This document shows positions 36,244-47,474 of a DNA stretch of 64,000 bases, piece after piece (position 1 is the first letter of the stretch; every line of letters begins with the position of its first letter). Source of the stretch: Stenopsyche tienmushanensis (Eukaryota; Arthropoda; Insecta; Trichoptera; Stenopsychidae); the NCBI GenBank assembly GCA_008973525.1, contig WACJ01000010.1, positions 806,001-870,000 on the forward strand. Reading direction: 5' to 3'. The position numbers and the translations under genes are program-made. The notes beneath the pieces are model-generated. The model searched no databases, was not told the origin of the DNA, and saw nothing but the letters and a program-made list of their open reading frames with translations.

Positions 36244-37710
36244 AGAAAAATAGGGTGTTTTGAACATGGACTTTGCACAAAAATTGTGCAAACAAATGAG
36301 AAATATCAACTTGTAAATTTTATATGAGTCTATGTATGGGGTTGTATATCGACGCTATAGAAGGGTTGACGGTATTGTCAATTGCATAAAGAGAAATATT
36401 TTCATAAGCAATATACACAAGATATTTGAAACATAGACGGACATTTTTTTTAGGGGATTAAGGGGGTTTTTTGCCAAGTTTTACACATTGGCCCTATGTA
36501 CACAAACTTAGAAAACTGATTTAATTTGATGCAAAAAATAAAACTTTTATTTTGGCATAAAATAATTTTAATTTATCAAACTTTGCATCAAATTTAAAAA
36601 AATAAATGATTTTCAAAAATTAATCCGTGTGTAAGAATTTAATGCTTGAAATATTTGCTACTGAAACTAATTGTACATATTTAAGGGGCGACTTAATAGA
36701 AATAGTGCGTATTGATTTTTCAGGCGATGCGGTCGAAAGTGTAAGAAAGGCTAAAAATATGTGATATTCCATCAACTTTGACCTATAGGAAAGGCTATCG
36801 ATTTTGTAAAGACTCATTCTACTGAATCGTTTATAAATATTTAATGGATGTGTATAGATATATCTTAATTAATCATAATAATGTATCGTCATGCTTCGTA
36901 ATTCGAGATACAAGTTTGACGAAAGTTGTTTGAAATTACTCCATATTCAGATAATTTTCATACATTGCGAACAAAATCTGGTTAGTTATTAACCGCTATA
37001 ATTGACTTTTACATAAATTAATAAATTTGTTGTAATTTTCAATATCCATACTCGAGCTCTCATAATATTAATGCGAGATTATTTTCGCCCTGGGTCATAA
37101 ATTCAATGTTACGAGCTGTCATGCAATATGTTGGTAATAAGATTTTAATATCATAGCAATACCGCCACGTATGCTGCCTACGATGCCGAAGCTCGTACAT
37201 ATTAAAAAGCTCTCAAATCCAACATGACAGATCATCCCCGTTTAAGCCTTCCAATTATTTATACAAGAAATCAAATATTTGCTCAATGTCGCATGCCACT
37301 GAACTAAATGTAGTCGAAGTGAACAATGACGCTACTAATGTTGGATATTTTGTAAAATATTTTCATTGTTTGGTTTTGGCATACGGCCATCCGCAAGCGT
37401 ACAGCATATTTATCCCCATATTTATCCCTAAAGAAGGATTTATTGCAAAACGTTTGACCTGGCACAGCTTTTGGGTTATAAATAAATGGCTTGCCGGCCA
37501 AGGATCGTATCGAAGGTGCATGAGTCAAATTTTACAGTCTGTACTAGTTTTATAACCTTCTTGATCTTCGTGTCTCGCATAAGCCTTTTACCGATAGTTT
37601 CATCGCCGGGAAAAGAAATATAAAACACATGCTTCCAGGACAACATCCGCCCTTAAAATAAACTATATGCAATATCGAAAACAATTTGTGTACAATAAAT
37701 ACAAATTCAT
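36244..37710. other. Unassigned sequence with pogo MITE end
   Basis: 36350-36374 (GACGCTATAGAAGGGTTGAC then GGTA) is a solitary right end of the pogo-like MITE family at 47.5 kb. Otherwise nothing is named. The 89-codon plus frame 37286-37555 and its antisense have no recognised domain. Confidence 0.4.
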
Positions 37711-37714
37711 AATA

Positions 37715-38383
37715 TTAGATGTATCGAAAAGTCTTTGCCGATTGTTTAACGACGAATGAATGAATTTATTTTTTTCATTTTTCAATTTAAATTTGTAGCG
37801 TGGACGAATTATATTTCATTCGCCAGATTAACAGCGACATCTTCTGTCTCTCTTTAGGCGCAATGTGTTATTTTAACAGCGCAATCTCTTGTGGCCCTAC
37901 GGAGACATTGCACCTGCATACCGACCGATCGCTTATTGCGCGTGCACCGTTGCCGGTTGGATGATGACGTGCAGAAAGCGGGAATCGGGGAGAGTCGTGA
38001 GTTAGCCTTGGCTAAAGGAGGACGTCCTTCCTGCAGCCAGTCTTATGTCTTATGACAACATAAGTTCTTCGTTTATACGACCCATTTTTCATCCCCCATT
38101 CTCAATTTGGACACGTCGCAATGCAAATATTTCACGGTAAATTTCATTTATGGCTTTTGTGATCATGATGGTGTTCCATCCTTAGTCGAAAAACAGCAGC
38201 ATATAAAGCTGAATGTGATATTGATCGATTTCGGGATTTGAAATTTTACTCTTAATAAAAATAGCATTTTTTACTTATTAATTTTACTGATCAATAGTTA
38301 TTTTTTTAAATTACAGGGATGCTGTCTTTACCGTGTTCAAACAGACGTCTATCAAAACCGGCAAGGACTTATCGATACATCTA
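37715..38383 (-). pseudogene. Mariner relic interrupted by an LTR-like repeat
   Basis: Flanked by TA at 37713-37714 and 38384-38385. Ends TTAGATGTATCGAAAAGTCT and, inverted, TTAGATGTATCGATAAGTCC, the same family as the mariner at 56.8 kb. Minus strand near 38090-38075 encodes MGDEKWVV, the second catalytic Asp region. Beyond this the sequence 38041-38075 is the inverse of what the related copy shows, then the LTR-like repeat 37794-38040 follows. Most of the transposase is deleted. Confidence 0.7.
37794..38040 (+). mobile_element. LTR-like repeat copy 5, inserted in a mariner
   Basis: Begins TGTAGCGTGG. Long-interior subtype, cut off after CTGCAGCCAG. It interrupts the mariner relic 37715-38383, so it is younger than that mariner. 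Confidence 0.55.
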
Positions 38384-38477
38384 ATATATTGAAAGGATTC
38401 TATACGAAATGTGTAATTGGTTTTATTAGGATTTATTTTGTGGGTATCTCTGTCGTGTAAATTAATTCTCTAGGCGA

Positions 38478-38680
38478 CCCTATTCCGTAGCTTGCACGGT
38501 CTCCAGACCTGACACCAGTGGATTTTTTTGCTTGAAGGCGTGCTCTATTCTGTGACTCGCACGATCACCAGCCCTGACACCACTGGATTTCCTTGTCTGA
38601 GAACGTGCCCTATTCTATGGCTTGCTCGGTTTCCAGACCTGACCCTGATAGATTTATTCGTTTAGGGACGGGCTGATTTT
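38478..38680 (+). repeat. 65-bp minisatellite derived from a mariner motif
   Basis: TATTCCGTAGCTTGCACGGT, TATTCTGTGACTCGCACGAT and TATTCTATGGCTTGCTCGGT start at 38481, 38546 and 38611, exactly 65 bp apart, with a decayed fourth start near 38676. Each unit contains CCAGACCTGACACCAGTGGA-like sequence which, translated, gives PDLTPVDFF, the mariner/Tc1 'SPDLTPLDFF' motif. As 65 is not a multiple of three, the array cannot encode the motif three times in frame. Confidence 0.75.
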
Positions 38681-38943
38681 CTCGGAAGGGAGACTTGTCT
38701 CGCATTTTCCAAGAAAATTACAAGTTCAATATAATATAGGCAAATAATAAATAGACCTTTACATTATGAAACGTCTGAAAATAAGCGTGTGCCTTCACCG
38801 GACATTTCTTTGAAAGCGCATACTGCATCATCATTCTTAAAAGATGGTATTAAACCATCTTAGATAAATGTACAGCATTATATAATACATGATATTGAAT
38901 CAGGAAGCAAATTATTTTTAAGAAATATATAAGACATAATTTT

Positions 38944-39183
38944 CTGGTTGGTTTCAGCAAGTTTGAACCAGTCTGGTACTATCATAACAAGCAGCAAATA
39001 GTCTGGCAACACTTATAAATGATTGCTTATTTTACTTAATTATGTTGAATTTTCACTAGATTTCAACCCGCTCACCTCCCAAACCCAATGACATTCAGTC
39101 GCCAGACTGTCATAATGATAGTCCAGAAACACGCCAGAACGCAACTATTAAATGATCCACATATGTTAGATGACCCTCATTTT
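38944..39183 (-). mobile_element. MITE-like repeat, copy 3
   Basis: Inverted relative to the 18.7-kb copy: GTCGCCAGACTGTCATAATG, TTAAATGATCCACATATGTT and AGATGACCCTCATTTTATTT. It includes CAGCAAGTTTGAACCAGTCT, which also follows the 16.6-kb copy. Confidence 0.55.
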
Positions 39184-41085
39184 ATTTATTAAGAATTCAT
39201 TTAATTATCGGCTTCAAAACCTCTAAATCTCATAAATTCCATAGGATGTCCTCCGAGTGGCCAATAAAAGTAGGTCTTTATTCGCACATCATTTCAGTGA
39301 CCCGATATTAAAATTGGGAATGCTAATTATGTACATCTCCACTCATTGTCCTATATGTGTTGGTAATTTCATCAGAATGGGACGTTTGGTGCTCTTCATG
39401 GACATACTGAAATTCTCCGTGTTTACAGAACCGTTGGAGCTTGGAGCCATGATGAGTCTCCAGAGCATCGTCCTGCAGCTATATTATCCCTCGGCCAATT
39501 AACTAATAGCTCTTTGGGGAGTCTGAAGGCCATTATACGATATGGAGGGATGGACAATCGTATTCTCTGCAGGAATAAATGATCCACTCTGCGCTGAATC
39601 CGTATATGATTGCCGTCGTTATAATATTGGAATCACGCCGTCGCATTACGGGATACAAAAATTATACAGCGATTTCGTAGCGTGATTTTGGGGAAAAAAA
39701 ACCCATAAATAATCGTCAATCTGAATAAAATATCTAAAATAAATACACATGTATCACACGGGGAAGAGTTCAAAAATGATATACTCCGAATTTAGTCCCG
39801 CCTTATATCGACACAATATCCATCGGGGTGTTTTCTTTCCTTCTATAAAGCTTCATTCATGTGTGAATAAAATATTTATCCCTTATTCAATACAATATCA
39901 CTCCTTGATTTATGGTTTTACATTATCCGTTTCCCTTTGAAGGAACACGCTTTCAGGTGTTTATAAATGTTGGCTTATGCTCGTCGATGATAAATATATA
40001 AATCGGGAATGGGCGGACGAAATAAACGATCAAATGGCCAGCACAAAAGTACTACGTCATTGATCTTAATATATTATTAAAGTGTAGTGCAATAAGTTTC
40101 AAGATATAGGGATTTTCAATAAAAATGCTTGAAATTTGTTAGATTGTAGCGGCCATGTTATTAAAGCAACATCTATAAAATTTATTATAAATTATTTAGT
40201 AATACATAGCAAATTATTATAGAAGGTTATAGTGTTTTTTTTTTGCTAAAAAACAATTATTGTTTGATGTGGATTTACTGTGTGATTCCAAAATGAATCT
40301 CTTCTCTGTTTAAAATTAAAAATAAATCAAAAGATCTCATACGATCACCGAAATCGAATTTTACTACAAATTTCAACTTCATAGCTTCAATTATAAAATA
40401 TTACATTATTGCTTTCGCTTGCAAGTATTTTATATATCTCTTATAGAATTTATGGTCAATATTGATATTAAATGAGCTGAAAGATTATGAGTTATCAAAT
40501 CCATGCATGACTGGATAAAGAAGATATATGCTCAGTTAGTATGCCATTTGCAGAATAGGATTCTATCGTATCTTTCTATTTAATTACAGTATTAAAGGAT
40601 AATTAAGTAGCTATAAGTTATAATACTAGATAAAAGCGAGTCCTCCGTTAAAAATACACTCGGGCTTCGTATAACGCGGTTATATGGTTCCGCAAAAACA
40701 TCGTGTAATTCAAATCCGTGTTATACATGGTTTGAATTTCATAAAAAAATAGGATTTGCATTCCAAAAAAATTTCGAGGATAGTTTATATAAATATGTTC
40801 TGTGGCGTGGAAGGAAATCCTGGAAAAATTGCAAGCCTATCAAATTCAGATTTTCTACTTTAAAGCTACTTTTCTACTTTCGTAAAGGAGTGGTGATACT
40901 TAAATGATGACGCCACTCCCATGAGGTGTCATCACATCAGCCGTGTATTATCAAAACAGCATCCAACTGTCAAATTAGGGCAGAGTGTCAAAAGGGCGAT
41001 GGCTTTTCAAAAAGGAATTCGGTGATGATCAAATCGGATAATTAAACTTAATTATCAAAATAAATGACTGCCAAAACAATCACTG
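39184..41085. other. Unassigned sequence
   Basis: The 81-codon plus frame at 39257-39502 shows no domain. 40660-40760 (ACTCGGGCTTCGTATAACGC, GGTTATATGGTTCCGC) resembles the end of an unidentified DNA transposon. Otherwise AT-rich with no signal. Confidence 0.35.
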
Positions 41086-41500
41086 GGATTATGCAACGCA
41101 ACAGAAGACATTAAGCCGGCAGATAAATGCGGCCAGTACGAGTACAAATACGACAGAGTTGTCCTCGGAAGACCAGCTCTACGACCCCATCTTCGACGGA
41201 GGAAGATCTCTGCAAGAAGAAGGGGAGCTCTTTCTTGGCTTCTGAACCCGATGGGAGAGGATCTTCTACCCTCAGGTGGATCATGACTCGCTTGCTCTGT
41301 ATCACGCACGCTCGCTCGCTTGCCATTTGACAATTTATTAATCATCTGCAGCACCTGCCTCATTTCGATCTCTATCGCCGATCGAATTAAATCATAAGTG
41401 AGTTCCGTCGTTCATCGTAGCCGGCTCGTAGGTCGGGACCATTGTTACGGATTACGCCGCGATCGATTTCGCAATTATATCACGCATCGTACTAAAATGC
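41086..41500 (-). other. GC-rich block, possible retroelement gag remnant
   Basis: About 400 bp clearly richer in GC than its surroundings, with overlapping minus frames (41363-41055: 102 codons; 41326-41111: 71 codons) rich in Arg, Ser and Pro. Upstream on the same strand lies ATGGTCCCGACCTACGAGCC. No CCHC or other domain can be recognised, and the LTR-like repeat 120 bp away is a separate insertion with its own target duplication. Could be a gag remnant or a fragment of host exon. Confidence 0.2.
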
Positions 41501-41617
41501 TCATCTTCCATCATCAGAGAACTTTCGAGTATTTCTGGGTTTAGCCTTCAAATTTTTGGTAATAAGCGATTCTTTGTTTTTAGTGTATAAATATTTACGT
41601 ATTTCATTAAAAAGTTC

Positions 41618-42070
41618 TGTAACATTGAGGTGGAGGCGCTCTCGGGGGCAAATTCCCCGGGTGACTCCCCGCCCCTACGTGTTCGTCGGAATGGACGCGC
41701 TAACGCACGGGTCCGTTCTTTTATCGGGCCGTGATGTTGCTGGACGAATGGATGGGAATAGACGGGCATCGATTAGAAAGACTCTTTTCTCTAAATAACT
41801 ATTTATTCCATACAAGAGAGAGATCTAGCTGCAGGATGGACGACCTCCCTCAGCCAAGGCTAACCAACGATTCCACCGACTCCCGCCTCCTGCGCGTCAC
41901 TACCCAACCGGCAACGGTGCGCGCGCAAGAAGCGATCTGTCGGTGTGCAATGTCTCCGCAGGGCCACAAGAGATGGCGCTGTTAAAATAACACATTGCAC
42001 CTGAAGAGAAATGGAAGATGTCGCTGTTGACAGCGCTTCTACGTGGGAATGGTATATCGCCCACGCTAGA
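41618..42070 (-). mobile_element. LTR-like repeat copy 6, full-length with target duplication
   Basis: Seen: TGTAACATTGAGG at one end and CGCCCACGCTAGA at the other (TGTA...TACA ends with one change, read on either strand), about 453 bp. It is flanked by GTTC at 41614-41617 and 42071-42074, extendable to AGTTC. It contains an AATAAATAG signal in the minus orientation. Inferred: a solo LTR left by recombination, which explains why no gag or pol lies between copies. A non-autonomous TRIM-type element is the alternative. Confidence 0.65.
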
Positions 42071-42249
42071 GTTCCAAAATTATAATTTCCTTTTGAATTT
42101 TAAACTTTATTCCATTATAGGATCATTTTATATTTAAAAAAAATCGAATTTAATAGCCAATTCTATGCTTTAATTAATTGTTTTTAATGTGAACCATGTA
42201 ACTATTTGGCTGCAATTGTTTTCTGAGTTATTAATTGTGGTAGATTCAT

Positions 42250-42495
42250 TTAATATTTCGACAAACTGTCTTCGTTCAATGTACGATCCTCCAATATTTC
42301 TTGGATGTAATGAATATATATGTCATCAAAATATTCTCCATTAATATCTCGACCAATGTGAATTGTCCTTTGGTATTCATCTTCTAATGATGGTAAAATA
42401 TTTTCTCTAGAGACTACTTCTGGCCACAGTTTTTTCCAGCAAGAATTTAAAATGGATTGTTTTGTTTTATACGGATGCAGAAACAACATCGACAT
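42250..42495 (-). pseudogene. Tigger/jerky-like transposase C-terminal remnant
   Basis: 81 open minus-strand codons. Residues 14-29 (SILNSCWKKLWPEVVS) match the 'I-N-W-KLWP' signature in the C-terminal part of pogo/Tigger/jerky-like DDE transposases. The rest (SLEDEYQRTIHIGRDI) is acidic. The DDE core upstream (above 42500) is not recognisable. A host-domesticated gene is possible but unlikely given the isolated fragment. Confidence 0.45.
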
Positions 42496-44920
42496 AATTT
42501 CGAATATAATTTTTTTTCCAAGCTTATAGTATTAAATGTTCATCTTGATCGACATCTATAGTTGAGTTAGGATAGAAATGTTTGAATAGAATTTTTATAT
42601 AGAAAATAATCGATAAGTTCAAAGTTAAAAAATCGTGATTTTCTTCCCACAGTCTGGATTTCAACCCGAATCTTTATAGCAAGAGTCTATAAAAAAAAGT
42701 CGAATCTCATATATCACAACCGAATGATGGAAAAGCAATCAAAAAAGTGTATACCAGTTCAAGGATCGAATACAATACATGATACTATTTTGATTCCGCC
42801 TCTGACGAGTGTATTTACTCCTTACATACATATTTAATGAATGAAAACTTGTACCAAAAAGAGTTCACCAAAAATAGATTTCGCTTGAATGTTGGAAGCA
42901 TACATTTTTAATAGAGATTTTCTCCTCGAAGGAAAATGTTTCACAACGAGGAAGCTTTGCGATACCATTGAAAGATGATCATATGATGCATCTGTTGTGC
43001 ATTTGAACATCACTTTTTTAAGCGTATTTCTTTAAAATATCAAATAAACACATCTAAATAGTATTCCGATTATTTTCTCTGTATAATGCATTTCAATCTT
43101 CTAAGATCGACGCTATTGTCAGAATTTGAAGTCTGAATGATCTGAACACAACTGAACCTACCATGCATCATATTATACACAGCATGCAGAGCAAAGTTCA
43201 AAAGACAAAGTGCTTTTATGACTCCTGGTTTGCAAACGACAAGAAATAGGAGCATTACTATAATTGAAATGGAGCTTCGTTGTAAATGTAAGTACATGCA
43301 AAGTATTTACGCAGTAGAATGAAGTGAAATCCAAATGAAAATGCAATAGCAACTCATACAAATGATTTGAAATAATAATAGCTCAAAGTTTTAATTAATA
43401 TAGTCTAATTTTCTATAATTCCTAATAAACTTCATATGGATATAGTTTTGTTACTTTCTTGTGGCAATATTTCAGTCTAGAATCTTGAAAAAAATCTTCA
43501 AAAAGTCCAGACCTTTAAATTCTCTAAAATGAAAAAGAATGAATTCTTTAAACGCGTTTATCTCGAAACTATTTTTTTAAACACGGTTGACATGATATCT
43601 CAAGTTTTAATTAAGCGATTTACTTCAAATTTTGTAAAAATTTTTTTTGTATAATCCTTTATGGTTCTTGACAGATTTATATCAAAATTTTATTTTTTAC
43701 TATTTTAAAAAAAAATATGACTGAAAAAAAAGAGCAAAAAAATTATCTTTTTTAAACGATCGCCATTTTGTTAAAATAAAATTATTTATTTGAGGTAGGA
43801 ACTATAGTTACATATTTAATAATTAAGAATATTTTACTTTTGTAAATTTTAAATAAATCAAAAAGTTTAAATCATGTCAACCAGGATACACCGTTATTTA
43901 CCCCTTATTTTATATATTCTAAAAAAATCAATTAACATCTGCTAAAATATTATATATTAATTACTATTAATATTTTTAGTTTCTTTTATATCGAACTTGA
44001 AGAAATACCCTAAATTTGTTCCTCTAGACTAGAAATCCCCCCCTTGAGTGTTCGCATTAGTAATTCAATCATCTTGGGTTCAAATATATTAGAGCTATGA
44101 TTGGCAACCATATTTTTAAACACATGTATATTCGCTATTACAAATAGAGGAGTTAAAAAATTCATATTGCCAAGAGCAAATTGATGAATTATATAGTGGA
44201 TGCCCTTTGCGTGGAAATCATGCTCTTTGACTTTTGCACTTTGATGTCGCTACTAAACAGGATTTTTTTTATATCATCTGAATCTGAATATATATAACGA
44301 ATTTAAGAAGCTGAGAGCTTGTAATCTCCAAATTGTATTATGTGGATGAAACATTCGTCGCATCCACGACAAATATTTAAAAGTCTTCCTTTGCATATTG
44401 AATTTGATGGCAAGTACCACTGTTGTATTATTTCAATATATCATATTTTAGTTGGATATCCATGAACTAAAGCTCATATTTTATGTTCATCCTATCAATG
44501 AAATATATATTTCAATAAGCTTTCAAGGGTACTAATATTTTTATTTGTCCAAGATTTATTTTAGAATCACGTTAACAAAAATAATGTACGTTTCTTGGGT
44601 ATCTCTGGTGTAACGATATTTGAGAATTGTTATATAAAAATTATGAACTAGATTGGACTGTCAAGGAAAAACTACGTATTATTTGTACAAAAATAATCAT
44701 AATATAAATAATTTGAGGAACATGATGATATGATAGCTATAAATGCAATTGAGAGAAGATTTCTCACTTTTTCGTGCAGAATTTTGGAAAAGAGGTCAGA
44801 TTTAACAGGATAAAGCCACAGCTGTTCCAGATACATCCATCTGAGACATTGATTTTTGCGAAGTTGCTCCGACGGATTCAATATTTGAAGTATACGCTGA
44901 TATGTTTATATTTAGCATAC
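42496..44920. other. Unassigned sequence with small repeat pieces
   Basis: 42640-42700 matches the tRNA-like SINE of 51.8 kb (CAGTCTGGATTTCAACCCGA). 43430-43760 is a degraded R1 copy with TTTAAACGCGTTTATCTCGA. An open plus-strand stretch at 43142-43290 ending TGTAAAT|GTAAGTA is the only exon-like piece noticed. Confidence 0.35.
43430..43760 (+). mobile_element. 'R1' dispersed repeat fragment
   Basis: TTTAAACGCGTTTATCTCGA, CACGGTTGACATGATATCTC, GACAGATTTATATCAAAATT and CGATCGCCATTTTGTTAAAA match the order found at 33.3 kb and, inverted, at 22.0 kb. Confidence 0.5.
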
Positions 44921-45682
44921 GTTTTAACCGTTTGAGTGCTTCACAAATTCTTACTAAAACTACGACGCAAAAAATGGGCGAATTTGGTAAACGTACTTTC
45001 GGTACGTACGTAAAAATCTTTTAAATAGTTCTGTTTCCAGACTATCAAATCCCACCCTTATATTATACTCTGATTCTGATGAAAATATTTGGATTGCTAT
45101 TAATGCAACATTACGAACCCCAATACGAACCACGAATATGAGATGATGCTACTAATGATGATGATTATAATCCAAATACGCATTTAATGTTAGCTGAAAA
45201 TCATCAAAACCTCAAATTTCACGATTGCGTATTGTAATATCCATTACAATTATATTTTATCTAAGAGCAAATCAAATAACTTACAATAAAAAAGCTACAA
45301 TATTAATTACGAAATAGTATTTAGGGATCTGGTAGACTTTTTATTGAAGACCACAACGTGTTAATAAAATATGATGAAAAGATAAAGCCTGCCCATCTTG
45401 TATATAAAGCCTTAAATGTATATTTAATAGTTGAAGTTGAGTTAAAGCTAACAATTATAAATTTCATTGCTAAGCGCTTATACAATTGCTACGTCGAAAC
45501 TTGAAATTTGTCCAACTTAGACGACCCTAGGCGTTTTAACAACAGGATCAAGTAACATATAATTACTCGAAAACACCATCTTAAATTTGACGGTCTGTAC
45601 AATAGGGAGTTGTAAATTTTGTCATTTATTGCACAATAGACTGACGATTGATAATCATTTTTTTGTATGGAAATAGCGTAAT
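44921..45682. other. Unassigned, with a piggyBac-like terminus
   Basis: TTAACCGTTTGAGTGCTTCA at about 44926 looks like a piggyBac-superfamily end. The inverse (CTACTCAAACGGTTAA) occurs at about 47458-47472. A short acidic frame with SDSDENIW follows at about 45080, but no transposase body is seen. Confidence 0.35.
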
Positions 45683-46490
45683 TCTAATATATAAAAAATC
45701 GCATTTGTTTGTTCGCATTTAATGCACTGCCATACCGTTAATTTGATTGCGATAAAACTTTGCCAACTTATTATTTACTCTTGCGGAAATAATATAGGCA
45801 TAGTAAAAAAATGTTTGTGTATGCAATTTGTTAAGCGAGACGTTTAACGTATGCACTATGTTGGCGCATATTGATCTGGTGGTTGCTAAGGTAAATAATG
45901 TTTGGTCTCGAAAATTGGCGTGCCTATAATTCTTCTTCGAAATATAAATCCACCGCGACATGTAGCAACGGTATCATGCTTTTAGTGAAAAAGATGATGA
46001 ATAATATCATCGAAGCTACAGTTTGAAATTAAAAAATTCAAAGAGAAGATGTTGTGTCTCAATGATTCCTATTGATATGCTATTTGAATTGAAATGTGTG
46101 CGCTTTCCAATGCGAGCACCTACTAAATACAGAAATACACAGGGTATGCGTGCATGCTTCTCACATGGATAGCTGTATGTAAGCTGCTCATGCCCAAATC
46201 ATTTATTACTAGATGGTATGCACCGTGCATTGAATGCATTGGATGAAGGATGCTCGCAAGAAGCATCACCAAGGCGCCGGCAGTTATTCCGCGTCCATGA
46301 GCCCGACAGGAGATTCGAAATATTGAAAAGAGGTACATTTGAATTCTTAATTTACCTCTCAGATAAATACTAAGCGCGATCGAATACCCTTTTTTAGCGT
46401 AAATAAATATAGATAAAAGCACTTAATAGAATCAAACCATGAAAACTTTCTTTCTTTGTATTGCATTGCAACGCATGCCGGGTAATGATT
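45683..46490 (+). mobile_element. Helitron relic with helicase remnant and both ends
   Basis: 5' end TCTAATATATAAAAAATCGC with the family head (CATTTAATGCACTGCCATAC). 3' end ATTGCAACGCATGCCGGGTA followed by ATGATTAGT, a degraded CTAGT. No inverted repeats and no target duplication, as expected for rolling-circle Helitrons. The 8-bp palindromic core GCATGC near the 3' end is the remaining hairpin. Confidence 0.6.
45905..46105 (+). pseudogene. Helitron helicase C-terminal remnant
   Basis: Three frameshifted pieces in order: IILLRNINPPRH; NGIMLLVKKMMNNIIEATV; and SMIPIDMLFELKCVRFPMRA. Together they fit the stretch of the Helitron Pif1-like helicase that reads 'LLRN-N-P---NGT-L-VK-M-NNVIEAT' and 'PMIP-D-PFEFKR-QFPVR-A'. 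The Walker motifs and the HUH Rep domain are absent. Confidence 0.65.
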
Positions 46491-47031
46491 AGTATATCAT
46501 TAAATTTTGCTGAAAATAGGCATGCGTGCAAATCCATCCTTGTGTTCGCATGGTGTTATTCATTTGATGGAGAATACTGGGGAAGGTTTCACTTCGCCGA
46601 ACAAATATTTGCATGGGCTTTTATACAATGTCTACATGAATTTTAAGTTTGGAACGTGAAAATTTCGAAACACAATATATTTGTATAATAACGCAGCAGT
46701 TTATTTAGGGCTAGACGTATGGCCATAAAATTGGGAAGACTCGACGCACAAAGGACCCACCAATATAACCAAAGAGGGTCAACAATGAGTGCTAGAAGGG
46801 TGAGTTTGCGAAAGAACCACATCTGGCGCCTTTTACGTGTATACCCATCTGCCAAAAAAATCCCAATTACAAAGTTTAATGGAAGCTATTGTGGGAGACT
46901 TGAGAGAGTATTTTTATGTTAATTCAAATCCTAAGGAGATACAACGCAATTATTACTTTGGCGCTCCGCAACTTTTTCACATTATATATATATATTTACG
47001 ACCTTCTTCATTTATTCGAGTAAAAATATAC
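46491..47031. other. Sequence just downstream of the EGF exon
   Basis: Intronic by inference. Overlapping frames at 46643-46922 on both strands have no recognised domain. Confidence 0.35.
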
Positions 47032-47148
47032 CTTGACAACTGTAGCCATCTTTGTGGAGGATATGCCCAGGACGACATCCACATTCATATGTGCCGTCAT
47101 GAAGCTCTCTACAGAGTTGAGCGCAAGGACTCCCTCTACCGCAACGAC
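47032..47148 (-). CDS. Internal exon encoding one complete EGF-like domain
   Basis: Seen: read on the minus strand, a TTTGTTTCAG acceptor at 47149-47150 and an AAG|GTATAT donor at 47031-47030 bound a 117-nt exon open in one sensible frame (2 nt, 38 codons, 1 nt; phase 1-1). Cysteine spacing is C-x5-C-x3-C-x9-C-x1-C-x12-C, with the typical GTYEC, CRPG and KDGYSCQ segments. Known: this is the canonical six-cysteine EGF fold (disulfides 1-3, 2-4, 5-6), usually on phase 1-1 exons in extracellular proteins. The Asp/Asn hydroxylation consensus after the third cysteine is not met (Glu instead), and the N-terminal calcium-binding residues would lie in the previous exon. Inferred: part of a secreted or membrane-anchored multidomain protein acting outside the cell. 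Its 3' phase fits the exon at 25340. The protein could not be named. A plus-strand ORF over the same bases is its antisense shadow. Confidence 0.85.
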
Positions 47149-47474
47149 CTGAAACAAATTAAAGCATATATAAATATTTGATGATTCGACACATACACGT
47201 CATATTCCAAGGATAAGGACATAAATCTTTATTCAAAATATATTCATAAATTCATACAGAATTTACATTCATTTCGTCTTGTTGCCATTTTTCACGATAA
47301 TTAAATAAAAGACGTGCTATTGATAGTGTTAATTTATTTATGTACAAACTTCATACATGCTGCAATAGTCCTGATAGATAAGTAGATTTGTATGGATGAT
47401 AAGTGGCGGACAAGCAAATATAGCATCTAATATTATGAAGATTTTAAATTATCTCACTACTCAAACGGTTAATA

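Larger units (their letters stand above)
25341..47031 (-). other. Probable giant intron of the EGF gene
   Basis: If the EGF exon at 47 kb splices to the 25.3-kb exon, as their phases allow, this 21.7-kb interval is one intron. It contains at least one piggyBac relic, a mariner nested in a piggyBac-like MITE, a TTAA MITE, two further mariner relics, a 'GTGCG' TIR element, LTR-like repeats, a Tigger relic and most of a Helitron relic. Small undetected exons inside it cannot be excluded. Confidence 0.5.

Noticed and set aside
41086..42070. GC-rich block plus adjacent LTR-like repeat as one retrotransposon
   Set aside because: The LTR-like repeat has its own flanking duplication on both sides and no primer-binding site adjoins it, so it is a separate solitary insertion.
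46837..47181. 114-codon plus-strand ORF
   Set aside because: Antisense of the EGF exon, whose cysteine spacing and splice sites are far stronger evidence.
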